Positions 32,660 through 43,663 of a stretch of DNA of 64,000 bases are shown in pieces. The stretch's first letter is position 1; each line of letters starts with the position of its first letter. The DNA lies in the NCBI GenBank assembly GCA_011319805.1, contig SJRY01000234.1:1-64000 (forward strand). The letters are read 5' to 3'. Both the position numbers and the translations under genes were made by a program. Source of the stretch: Macrocybe gigantea. Taxonomy: Eukaryota; Basidiomycota; Agaricomycetes; Agaricales; Callistosporiaceae. A model generated the notes under the pieces. That model saw nothing but the letters and a program-made list of their open reading frames with translations, did not search any database and was not told where the DNA came from.

Positions 32660-35600
32660 GATGTGCGATTTTTGGTCTTCTTTCCTCTTGTCATGATCCT
32701 TTTATCCTGGTTCACAGTCTTCTTTAGAATTTGGTCTAGAGCTTGCTGTGCATTTTCCAGTTCTTTCTCTTTAATCTATATGTTCTCTTCATGTCTGTAT
32801 CCTTTCCATTTGACCAGGAATAGCATTCCCCTTCCTTGTTTCTTCCTTTTTAGAATTTCTTCTATCTCATACTCTTCTTCATCATTTATGATTTCAGAGG
32901 GTGGTGGCGATGGTCACTCTTGTATCTTGAAATGGGGTCCTTTGTAGGGCATGAGCAGTGTTTCATTGAACACAGGGTGTATCAGCTGCCATGATGCTGG
33001 GAGTTCCAGGTGATATGCCAAGGCTTCTTTCTTTTCAACCACCTTGAACGGTCTGTATCAGAGTGCCGATAACTTCTTTGATGGTCGATTGACTGTGATA
33101 TTGGTGGCTTCAAGCCATACTCTATCCCCTTTCTTGTATTCATGGGCTGGTCTTCATCTCGCATCGTAATTGTCTTTGGCTCATGTTTGTGCATACTGCA
33201 GTGCAGCATTTGCTTCTTTCTGTATTTGATTCATTCTTTTGATGAAGTCCTTTGCTGCCAGGTTATTCTCTTCTGTCATCTGCAGTTCTCCCTTCCAGGG
33301 GTGCATTCCATAGTTGAGGTAGAATGGTGTCTCCTTCATTCCCTGGTGCGCTTTGTCATTGTACTGGTATTCTGCGATTGCTATCCATTCTGCCCAATCA
33401 TCCTGTAAGTTGTTTGTGAAGCTTCTGAGGAAGGCTTCTGTTTCTTGGTGGGATCGCTCCGCTGATAACTATCGGGTAGCACTAACCTACAAACCAACAA
33501 GGTGGAATGAAGGAAGCGTCAGTCCCTATCCGAGGCTGTATAAACTACGAGCTGTTCAAGTCACAGAGTAACCCGAGGGACCGTAGCGTGAAAGGGGGGA
33601 ATGGAACGAAGTGAATATGGATGGTTTCGAGCGGGTTTCGGGGTTTTCGAAACAAGGCTGTTAGACTTAGCTGAATTCCCGCGCGATATCGAGGGCTTCA
33701 GTGAGGGTTTCGGAAGGGTTTCGATGATAATGACTTCCACGCGAAGCCAGAGACACTGATTTCGAGACTGAGTACGGTGGCTCCACGCGAGCGCGACACT
33801 TTGAGATCGGATAACACAAGGACTCCACACGAGTCGTAGACTGCGAGACTGCTGAAGGACTGAGACGGTAACTTTTTTCTATGTGTTACAAATGCCAAGT
33901 ACATGGGTTTTTATAGATGAGAAGATTTCGGGTATCGGAATAACCGGCGAAGTTGAAACCGAATGAGAGAACGTATCGTATGATTTCGAAAGGGTCGTTT
34001 AGTGGCTGAAACGTCGGGGAGATGTAAGTCCGTTCGAAATCTGAACATAAAGGGTGAAACAGTAGGTAAAAGAACATCCCGAAACCGGTGCCATGCGTCG
34101 TAGAATGGAACATGAAAATAATCTAAGGAACGTAGAATGTATCAGTGAAATATGAGTCATGAATTTCGAAATGAGAGTGGATGAAATGGTAGCGTGCTCG
34201 AAATCCCTTGTTTCGAATGTACTGCGGCGAGGCAGTGTCGGGAACGCGGGAAGGCGTGAGGCGGTGCGATATCGAAAATGGTAGTAGTCTTGCCATATCG
34301 GGATCTGGAAATCGGGGGAGGCATATAGGAATAAGACTGCCTGACCGGATTGGGCGGTATAGGAAGCGCAGAATGTCCGGAATGTACGTGTGCGATGCGT
34401 TTGGCGAAGTGTCAGGGACCTGGAATGGAAGCCTCACGGAGTTGTCGACATCCCGAGTACTCGAACGAGAAGTCAGCGACTGGACTGCGGTATCATGCTG
34501 AGGGGGCCGAGTAGTGGTATGATTTCGAATGCGGGGGCGGGATTACCAAATTAGGACTTATCGGCGGTCAGCGGTGCGGAGCGCTCATCACCGCTTGTCC
34601 ATCTATCTGTAGGTGATAGGCCATTGATAAATTTTGCTTTGTTCTGAGTAACTTTAGAAGTGCTGTCATGAATCGTACTGTGAATTGGGGTCCTCGGTCA
34701 CTGATGATCTTTCGTGGGATTCCATGAAGCTGCCACACATTGTCTTGATATAGTCATACAAGACCTTCTGCTGTGAGTTCGGTCTTTGTGGGAACTAGGT
34801 GGATCATCTTGGTTAGGCAGTCTGTGACTGCGGCAATGGTGTTAAAGCCATTCGAGCTGGGTAGCAGTCCTATGAGATCTACTCCGATATCTTCCCATGG
34901 TTGCTGTGGGACCTTGTGCAGGTGTAGTGGTGCATGTTTCTTTTGTCGGATGATTTTGTTTCACTGACATGTTTCGCATCCATTGACATACTTCTTGATA
35001 TCTGTTAGCATTGATGGCCACCAATAGGTGCAGTTTATGAGCTCGTGCATGTGGTATTGTCCTGGGTGTCCTCCGATGGGTGTGTCATGGTGTTTAAACA
35101 TGATGTCTTCCTTCAGTTTGTTGTCTGGAGGAACGTAGATTTTTCCTCCTATGTATATGATGTGGTCTTCTTCTGTGAACTAGTGTAGTTTTTCCTTCAG
35201 TCCTGTTATTATGATCATCTCCCTTTATATACATTGTCGAATTTGTTCTATCCTTGAGGATTCGATCATCGTGATTCCTCTTATTTGTATTGCCTCATTA
35301 TTTTCTGCTTCTTCTTTTTGTGGGTGTTCGTCCTCGAATATCATAAATTCGAAGTCTCATTCATTATTCTCTTCCAGATGTTGAATGAATGCTGCTTCTT
35401 TGATCATTTGTATATCATCCTTCTCTGCTAGGTTTTCTTCATATCCTGCCATCTGTAACAGGACATCTGCTTTTCCATTGGCCTTTCCTGGTACATGTCG
35501 TAGTTCGTAATCATATTCCTGTAATTTCAGGTACCAGCCAATCTGTCTCGAATTGAGTCGCTGTGGCTTCTGGAAATATGATAGGTTTTTTGTGATCCGT

Positions 35601-36690
35601 CAATATTTCGAACTTCTCTCGAGCTTCAAGGAGGTATTGTCTCCATGTCTTTAGTGCAACCATTATCGCATGATTATGATGTCGTCCATATAGATTATGC
35701 ATACTCTTCTTCATATTTGGTCTTGGAAGAGGCTTGCCATCATTCGGCTAAAAGTACCTGGTGCATTGCACTGCCCAAAGTACATAACTGTCAGTTTGAA
35801 GAGCCCTCTTGCTGTTAGAAAGGCTGCCTTCCATTCGTTCCCTTTCCGAATGCACACATTATTATATCCCCAGATAATATCGATCTTGCTAAAATACTTT
35901 GCTCCTTGTAGTACATTGAGGAGCTTGCTAATACATGGTAGTGGGAACTTGTTCTTGACCATATATTTGTTTATTTTCTGGTAGTCTTGGATGAGTCGTT
36001 TGCTTCCGTCCTTCTTATTGTGAAAGAAGCAGGGTGCTGCGTAAGGTGATTTCAATGGGCATATTTTTCCTGTTCTTAATCCTTCTTCGACAAAGGCATC
36101 TAGTTCTTCTAGTTCCTTCTGCGTCATTGGATAGACCTTGCTTGGTATCATTTTGGGTGCATCTTTCGTTAAGTTTATTTCATAGTCCCATTCTTTATGG
36201 TCTGGTAAATGATCGAAGTTCTTCTCCTTGAAGAGGTGTTTGAATCTGATCAGATATGGGGGTATCTGGGTTCCTGTCTTGTCGCTGGCTGTGGTTTTTA
36301 CTGGTTCAGCCATTTTCTGTATCTTAATCGTCTGGTGGTTTATTTTGCACATTTTAGGGCATCTGTCGAAGACAACTTCTCCTGTCCTCCATTTGATCAT
36401 TGGGTTGTGGTAGACAAGCCAGTCATGTCCTAGTAGCATGTTGGTCTTTCCGATATCGAGTATGATGGCTTCCATGTGCTCCTTGTATCCTTTAATGTCG
36501 ATGTGGACCTCTGCTACTCGGTCTGCTGTTTTCTGGCGGTTGGGTGATCTGTCTGCATTTATAATTGGAATCTTCTTGATTCGTCGTGTCTTCAGCCCTG
36601 TTTTTGCTACTATCATAGTATTGATGCAGGTCCTATCTGCTCTGCTATCAACTTCCGGTGTTATCGTTGTAATTCCTTTTCACATTCGTA
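32656..36690 (-). pseudogene. A3 pol, split by repeat C and shortened by deletion
   Basis: The 36616-35711 block (301 codons) covers protease end and RT; the catalytic box is at the deletion edge. Compared with A1 the segment equal to ~9615-10160 is missing at ~35670. Integrase is interrupted at 33462/34591, and the chromodomain is at ~32890-32770. Confidence 0.8.
33463..34590 (+). repeat. Family C repeat, copy 3, solo insertion with CCGC duplication
   Basis: 1128 bp, inserted in A3 integrase. CCGC at 33459-33462 and at 34591-34594 shows a 4-bp target duplication and fixes the element ends. It retains many CpG sites lost in copies 1 and 2. Confidence 0.92.
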
Positions 36691-36851
36691 TCCTAGCTAG
36701 TACTGCGAGTTCTTTCCTCTTTGGTGGTTTGTCCCCTTGGATGGTTTTCCTTGGTGCTTCAGATCGCTTGGTGGGAATGGTGTATTTCAGAGTATGGGAT
36801 AATCTACATCTGGTATTGAAGCAAGTCTGTTTCAGTTGTATGGGTCGCAAT

Positions 36852-37490
36852 TTAACACCTCCTAGTCGACCCTTCGACAAAACCCTCTTTGTCAGAGCTT
36901 TCTTCATCCTTATCTTCTTCGTCTTCTCCTTCTTCTTCTTTCACTTCCGGTGTAACAATGCGGCCATGTTCCCAGTCATTGTAGGTGGAATGGTTTCTGA
37001 ATTCCTGCCTGCATCTATTTAATTCTGTTTTGAACTCGAGCCACTCTTGTAGCTTGGAGTCTGCCCAGTTCTGTGCATGTTTGGCCTTGCCTCCCATGAT
37101 CCATTGCAATGCATAGGTGATCATGTCCCATTTATTGGTTATTTCTTCCTTGTTGAAGTAGACTTCCATTCGTCGAAGCCAACTTCTGATCAAACCGGGA
37201 TCCCCTTTGTATGGATCTGGCGGTTCTGATTTTGTTCTCTTAGGCTTCTTGCCTAAGTCCAGTTCTTCTTTGATCACATCAACCAAAGTCCGTGTTGCGT
37301 TCTGTACCTGTTCAGCCTGTTGGGGGTTGTTTCGAAGAGTGCCCCAGACCAGGGTGAGAGGGTTGGTGGGTTGGCGGCGAAGAGAGTAGTAAGGATAATG
37401 GTAATAAAGGTGAAGAGGGCTGCAATGAGTTCCATAGCATGTGTCGTTAAAGGGGTTTGGTATGTGATGTGATTTGTCAAATAGTACCAT
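36852..37490 (-). CDS. In-frame fusion of B gag to A gag C-terminus
   Basis: 212 codons open across the junction. The first ~170 residues match B gag (VDVIKEELDLGKKPKR, PYKGDPGLIRSWLRRMEV, STYNDWEHGRIV); after VTPEV the frame reads [20 protein letters not shown], the acidic gag end of family A. The join lies at ~36948, close to the sequence ACACCGGAAGT also present in A protease (~36655). Whether it is expressed is unknown. Confidence 0.6.
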   Translation of the reverse strand: MVLFDKSHHIPNPFNDTCYGTHCSPLHLYYHYPYYSLRRQPTNPLTLVWGTLRNNPQQAEQVQNATRTLVDVIKEELDLGKKPKRTKSEPPDPYKGDPGLIRSWLRRMEVYFNKEEITNKWDMITYALQWIMGGKAKHAQNWADSKLQEWLEFKTELNRCRQEFRNHSTYNDWEHGRIVTPEVKEEEGEDEEDKDEESSDKEGFVEGSTRRC

Positions 37491-38133
37491 GTAGGTGGCG
37501 CATGACCGTCGACTTCCACTTTGGCTGGGTCCAGAGAAAAAGGTGGTGGGTGCCTGTTGAACTGCAGATGGATTAGCTCAAATCCTTGTCGCAATGGGGA
37601 TGCCCCAAATGGCAGTCAAGGAAGGTTTCTTCATCAGAAGTCCCAGCGTCTGGTGACTCCTTTCTCATTTCAGGTCAACACATGTTCCCGACAACAATCT
37701 TCAAAGGCATTTTTGAGAAAAGGTGGTCAGTAGGTGGGAACTATCCACATGTCTGAGTCCTTCTGTCTCTCTTGCTGAGGTATGTCCTGGGTCAATAAAC
37801 TACCTGGTCAAACGCGTGGTAGGACTCTCTGAAGATTATCCTAGCACAGCCTTTTGATGCTCAATTTGAACAGAGTCGGACTCAATGTTACTCTTAGTCC
37901 TATCGTATATCCAAGTACTATGAGCAAAGACCTCTGATAGAGACTGGAATATGGGTTGGCATGGGGTGGGGAGTAGTAGTGGAAAGTGAAAATGTTAGTT
38001 TTAGTAGGGAAAAGAGATATGACGACACAGCAGGTTCCTTTGGTCGCATGGCACTTGGAGCCATTGGGCAATGAAGGAAGGGCAGTGGAGAGAGTAAGAG
38101 TAGTGAGGTGCGCAGGGGTTAGCTTTGAGCTTT

Positions 38134-38550
38134 TGCTATGCAAAACTATATCTATATGCAAGTTACTCTAACTAATTCAGATGTGAGAGGCAGGGAGAAG
38201 AATGCTATTTCTAGCCAGCTCGAAGCTGGATTCTACTGTACATGATTTTAACTATTTATATATTATGACTCCTGAGCACGGACCATGATTATACTGTCCT
38301 CATGTTACGTGCAACCCCCTACCCTAAATTGAATGAGTAAGGATCTTGCTGTGCTCCTTGTGGTATTCTGCAGATGCTATGCAATAACCCTATACCCTAG
38401 TCAGTACTGATGCATTGTTGTTATGGGATTGTCTTGAATCATCGTAATGCATCCTGCATGTCACATCACACTTTGTATCACGTGTTCATCATGTGGTTTT
38501 TGAGTCATGTGCCCATTGTCAAGATAATGATAAGTCTTGAAATCATAACA
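38134..38550 (-). repeat. Family B LTR (B3)
   Basis: 417 bp with the usual ends. The primer-binding tract is degenerate (AGCTCAAAGCTAA). It sits inside a family A LTR, whose other part begins at 38551. Confidence 0.88.
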
Positions 38551-38682
38551 GAGATGACTCAGAATGACTAGGGAAGTGAAATGACTCAATGGCTGCATGC
38601 TGTGCAGCATGATGGGGGAGATAAGGGATATGGAAAAGATAAGATAAGAGATTGAATGGTCCTTTGGGTGACATCCGTAACA
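38551..38682 (-). repeat. Family A LTR fragment, 132 bp
   Basis: Matches 32092-32223 of the A3 3' LTR end to end. It is the outer part of the A3 5' LTR, cut off by the B3 insertion. Confidence 0.85.
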
Positions 38683-39370
38683 CACCCATGCTCAAGTCAT
38701 TCATCACACTTGCAAACTTTTCATGGCAGGGGTGAGTGTAAGCCTGTCATTGGGCTTACATCAGTGGCATAGTCACATTGGCTGCATCCAGATGGTGATG
38801 TCACCAGTGGACTGGTATATATAGATGGCTTGAGGAGATTCTGACCTTTTCTCACCTTTTTCCCTTTTCCTGCTCATTTGTACTCTCTATCTTTCATTGT
38901 CCTCAATCCCACATGTTTGTCCTGTTCTCGCTGCCCGATCTGAGTGTTGGAGTACAATCAGGTGTACTTCCTCTCAAAATAGCAGGAACCAGTATTTTCT
39001 GCTGAGTGAGCCTACAGATGCCTTGCCCCAGATGTTGGCTGAGATTTTCTCACTATATTGCTGGTATGTGGTCTTGCTCTCTTTTGGGAAGGATTGCTGA
39101 ATGATCTTGGCTTAGAGGATTGCCTCAATCTCCAGCACCACCTTTCCCTGCTGATGCAGAAGAATGAGCTCCACCTCTGTCCCCATAGGTCAGGATGGCC
39201 ACCTTGTCAACCATGTCATAGACATTCGAACCGGGACAGAGGCATGGGCGATTGACTACACGGACGAGAATCTTCAGGCATCAGGTGGTGGGCATGGACC
39301 TCAGTCCCATCCAACCCGCCTCAGTCCGGCTCTGCTGAGTCAAGCCGAGTAAAGGTGATGACTAACCCAG
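38683..39370. other. Unassigned sequence between the island and the helicase gene
   Basis: No intact gene recognised. A short frame at 39164-39352 is probably chance. It includes a TATATATA tract near 38818. The stretch up to ~39180 has the same AT-rich, decayed character as 30450-31900 and may belong to the same relic; after that the sequence becomes GC-richer and host-like. Confidence 0.4.
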
Positions 39371-39373
39371 GAT

Positions 39374-39392
39374 CACGTGACGGGCTATAAAC
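39374..39392 (+). promoter_or_regulatory. CACGTG box and TATA-like CTATAAAC before the helicase gene
   Basis: CACGTG at 39374-39379 and CTATAAAC at 39385-39392, 36-54 bp before the ATG at 39428. These are plausible core promoter elements by position and sequence only. Confidence 0.4.
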
Positions 39393-39427
39393 TTGAGCAA
39401 CAGCATAGTTGCAAAGGCACCGAAGCT

Positions 39428-42400
39428 ATGCAGTCCTCATCCTCGACAGCCTCCATGATGCTCAACCAAATCGATCTTACGAACGACAATGACCAAGAAC
39501 ACAACGAAATCGTTGCTTTACAGAGATCATCCAAACGTCCTCGCCTCGAACCTTCTTCCAGTGCTTCCTCTGCTGAATTTTCGCAGCCGACTCCTAGACC
39601 ACAATCTCGACCCGAACACGTTACAGTCTACACATCCAGTTCGCCATCACACCACGGCACATACAGGCCTGCTTTTGCCAGTTCTTCTTCCTTTTCATCT
39701 CACGCGTCGAGTCCGGGACCGAACACGGCTTCGTTCGCGTCTCCGAGCCCCTCTGGACCATCTAAGCCGGTCATATCTGAACATCAAGTGATAGATCTCA
39801 CAACTTCACCTTCACCTCCTCCACGCACACCGCCTCAACAGCCGCCGACTAGCTTACCGGCTGATCTTCCTCCACAGACACCTGTCTGTATCGGTCTTTT
39901 GACCGTCACGGCCCTTGTACTTTACCCTATTCCGTTCCTCATACCTCGACAACCTCATGGCGCAGATGAATGGGCTCCAGTCAGGCTTCAGCACGAACAC
40001 GATCCGCATAAATTAGGAAATACCGAGACAATTCACATCAAAGCGCCTAATATGAGAGGTCCGGATGGCGAGGCAATTATCGGAGAATCGTTCGGCGTTG
40101 TTGAGCAGAAAGTTGCAACCACGCTAGGCCCGATGATGGGAAAGGGGCTGATCCGCATGGACGGCAAAATCAAGAAACAGAGCAATGTAAGCGTCATTTC
40201 TTGTTAATTGGAGTCCCGTGATTCTCTAATACCGCCAAAGCTCTCGATACTTCCGCTTCAAATGCTTGTCTATACTCCCAAAGGCAACATCCCTGTCGTA
40301 GGGAATTATTTGCAGCAATGCGGACTACTTCTTGACCATCCGTTTCCCGGTGACATGACACGATTTACCCATTGCTATTATTATAATCCGCATAACCCCC
40401 CACCGGGCGGTCATAATCGCACGATATTTGCTTCTAACCGACTGCATACGCCAAATAGTAACGCAATGCGCTGGACCACGGCTCCCTCTGCTGCGAAGAG
40501 CGTCGAGGTTCAAAGAAGTCAGATAGACGAGTTGTTCAAAAGTCTCAAGGACGGAGATGAGCTGCCCGAGACGGAACCATGTAAGTTCACTTGTAACAAT
40601 CGAACGCACAAATCTCATGCAGGGACCAGCCACCGACATCGGAACCAAGCTATACCCACATCAAAAGAAAGCACTCACGTTTTTATTGGAACGCGAACGC
40701 GAAAAGCCCAACTCGAACGGCTCATTTTCATCCTTGTGGCAACGACGTCAGAATCCGCTGACTCATCAACCATCTTGGTTTCACATCGTCACTCAGAAAG
40801 AGGTTTTTGAAGAACCTCATGAGGCAAAAGGAGCCATTCTAGCTGATGATGTATGCACTCGTTATGTCACCTTATTATCGGATCCCCAGCTCATACAATC
40901 TTAGATGGGTTTGGGGAAAACTATTGCATGCATTTCGCTCATCGCTGCAACTCTGACTTCCGCGAGAGCTTTCGCATCTTCTCCTTTATATGTTCCGCCT
41001 CCTCCACGTGAACCCGAGCCTCCCGATACCTCGCAATTTGTTGGGAGGCCTTGGGGTGCTCCTTTACCGAAAAGCAAGTCTTCACAATCCACGAAGCAGT
41101 CCGAGAAAGTGGAGTTTGAGTCCTTCAGGGCTTCACAGATAAAAGCGAACAGCCGAGCTACTCTCATCGTCTGTCCCCTTTCAACGGTTTCGAATTGGGA
41201 AGACCAATTTCGAGAGCACTGGAGAGGACCTGTGACTATTCAAGGGGGGAGCGGAACTTCCACTTTACCCCCAACGCCATCACAGTCATTCGCCCAACTT
41301 GACTTGTCATCTTCAACAGAAGTCGTGTGCGAAAGCAAGCCTATTCATCAAGGCGCCGCCCTTCGTCTCTACGTCTACCACGGCAATGCTCGACGACCAG
41401 ATCCATTTTTCTTGGCGGATTTTGACGTGGTTATTACAACCTATGCTACCCTTGCCACCGAGTTCTCGAGGCAAAATAAAACCCAAGGAAATGAGGACGA
41501 GGAAGACGATAACGACATGATTACTAGCGATGGACTCTTAGAAGGCGATGTTGAGGAACACAACATCCAGGCCTCTAGAACATCCAAAGCAAGGAAGGGC
41601 GGAGTCAAGAGGAAGAAGCCTTGTATTTCTTCCGACAGCGCCAGCCCACTGCAGTCTATTCGCTGGTTCAGAGTTGTACTCGATGAAGCTCAGTAAGTGG
41701 TCCTCTTTTGATAGCTGCCATCCCTCCTGACTTGACCCAGTTCAATAAAAGAGATCGGCACTGTGGGCAGTCGTGCGTCGTGCAACCTGGCGGCGGATCG
41801 CCGACTATGTCTGACGGGGACGCCAGTGCAAAACAAGCTGGATGACGTTTTTGCACTGATCAAATTTCTTCGGCTGGAACCATTCGACGACAAGAATACA
41901 TGGACAGAATACATCGGGACACCTGTTAAATTCGGACAGGCTCTAGGGGTTGCCAGGTTACAGACAATAATGAAATGCATCACCCTCCGCAGAACCAAAG
42001 AAACGAAGACCGCGGAAGGCAAAACCATCCTATGTTTACCTCCTCGCCGAGACGAGCTCCGATATCTGCAATTTGATTCCGAAGAACAAGAGATCTACAA
42101 TCAATTTTTCAACGAGTCGAAGGCAGAGTTTACCGAGATGACAACAAAAAATGAAGTGATGAAAAACTACGTCGGCATCCTGCAAAAGATATTGCGACTC
42201 CGACAAATCTGCGACCATTTTGAACTCGTGCGAGGCAAAGGTTTGAATCAAGATGGTCAAGCCTGTCCATCCTATGACGACATTTTGGCTGCTATCTCCA
42301 AGGAGGGCTTGAACTCGGAGCGCGCTGCAGCCATATTTGCCATTTTACGGGAATCTGCGACTACGCAATGCGTCGAATGCGGTTCTGAACTCTGCTCAGA

Positions 42401-43592
42401 ACAAGGATCCCAGCCTGAATTCCCCGAGTCCGACACTGCAACACCAAAAAAGGGTCGCAAGCTGAAAGGCTCTGCCTCCCGGGCTTCTACCCGGGCAAAT
42501 AGTCCTTCAGCGCCTCACCCCGTGCTCACCAAATGCCAGCATCTCTTCTGTATCGACTGTTACCGCAATTCTATCTGCCCAGGGTGGCCAGCTGTCGCGC
42601 CAAACATAACACGGTCATGCTCCGTTTGTCAGACACCTTTGTCACCGTCAGACGCAATCGAGGTCAAACAGATCTATCAACTGAAGCGACGTCCAAGAGA
42701 AAGGTACAAAGACGCGAAAAGCGATCCAAGGGCGTCGTTCTGGAGAATTTTCATCCCTCTACCAAAGTGAAAGCCTTGCTCACCGATCTCATTCAACTCT
42801 CTCGCGCAAATCCATATTCGGCTAATTATGACCCCAGCGCCATCGAGATTCAAGTGGTAGACGGTCAAGGTAACCATTTAGATGATGGTGTCGTGAAGAC
42901 AGTAGTTTTGTGAGTGGATTTCGTGCGCGTGTAAGTTACCGCTTATCAAGTAATGATCATCCAGCTCTCAGTGGACAAGCATGTTAGACAAGTGAAATCT
43001 TTTCATCTTCACTTTGCCTGTGTATTCTAAGTTACATCATATTGCAGGGTTGAGGATGCATTAGAAGTCGCAGGGATAAGGTACGATAGATTGGATGGGA
43101 CGATGAAACGCGATGAACGGACGCGGGCCATGGACGCCTTGAAGTATGATCCAGGCTGCGAAGTCCTCCTTGTCAGTTTGAAGGCAGGCGGAGTCGGATT
43201 GAATCTCACTGCTGCTCAGAGAGTTTACCTGATGGATCCTTATTGGTATCGACATTTCACATTAGAAACATGAAACCGATCTTCTTAGTATCTTTCTCCG
43301 CTTTCGCAGGAACCCCGCCGTAGAAAATCAAGCCGTTGATAGGATAGTGAGTCTCTTCGTATTTGATGTAGACTTTTCAGCTTGTTGACCCATTTCAACT
43401 GCATAGCATCGCCTTGGGCAAACTCGTCCAGTCACAACAGTCAAGTTAGTGATTGAAAACTCGATTGAAGCACGCCTGCTTGAAGTTCAGAAGAAGAAAA
43501 CTGAGCTTGCGAACATGACTCTTGGTCACAACTTGAGCAAGGCGGACTTGCTCCAGCGACGAATGGAGGAGCTAGCCCAATTGTTCGGGTGA
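39428..43592 (+). CDS. HIRAN/SNF2/RING helicase of the Rad5/HLTF type
   Basis: Nine coding exons with introns 40187-40240, 40581-40629, 40851-40904, 41693-41740, 42910-42964, 42992-43047, 43246-43309 and 43347-43406. A Ser/Pro-rich start is followed by a HIRAN-like region, SNF2 motif I (ADD-MGLGKT, split by an intron), Ia (LIVCPLSTVSNW), DEAH box completed across the fourth intron, motif III LTGTPVQN, RING (CQHLFCIDCY, CSVCQTPL), then C-terminal lobe (VVFSQWTSMLDK, LLVSLKAGGVGLNLT, DPYWNPAVENQAVDRI, HRLGQTRPV). Family role: ATP-dependent DNA translocase and ubiquitin ligase in DNA damage tolerance in the nucleus. The frame needs a one-base correction or a ~35-nt intron near 42670. It is the first host gene right of the island. 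Confidence 0.88.
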
Positions 43593-43663
43593 TAGTGCGC
43601 TGCGCACGTTATAATCATAAACTACTTGTTGTTAATACTAGCATCAGTCTATAGCGATATTCC

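Larger units (their letters stand above)
31903..38682 (-). mobile_element. Chimeric gypsy element: A3 body with 5' LTR and gag of a B element
   Basis: Right to left on the plus strand (5' to 3' in sense): 132 bp of an A LTR (38551-38682), complete B LTR (38134-38550), B leader and B gag (to ~36951), A gag C-terminus, A PR, RT with a ~555-bp internal deletion at ~35670, IN split by repeat C (33463-34590), chromodomain, ORF3, A 3' LTR (31903-32223). It is best explained by a B element inserted in the A3 5' LTR, then a deletion from B gag into A gag. Confidence 0.75.

Noticed and set aside
40581..40629. Apparent frameshift in the helicase gene before TKLYPHQKKALTF
   Set aside because: Using the acceptor at 40629 instead of 40622 restores the frame (ETEP-STDIGTKLY), so no error is needed.
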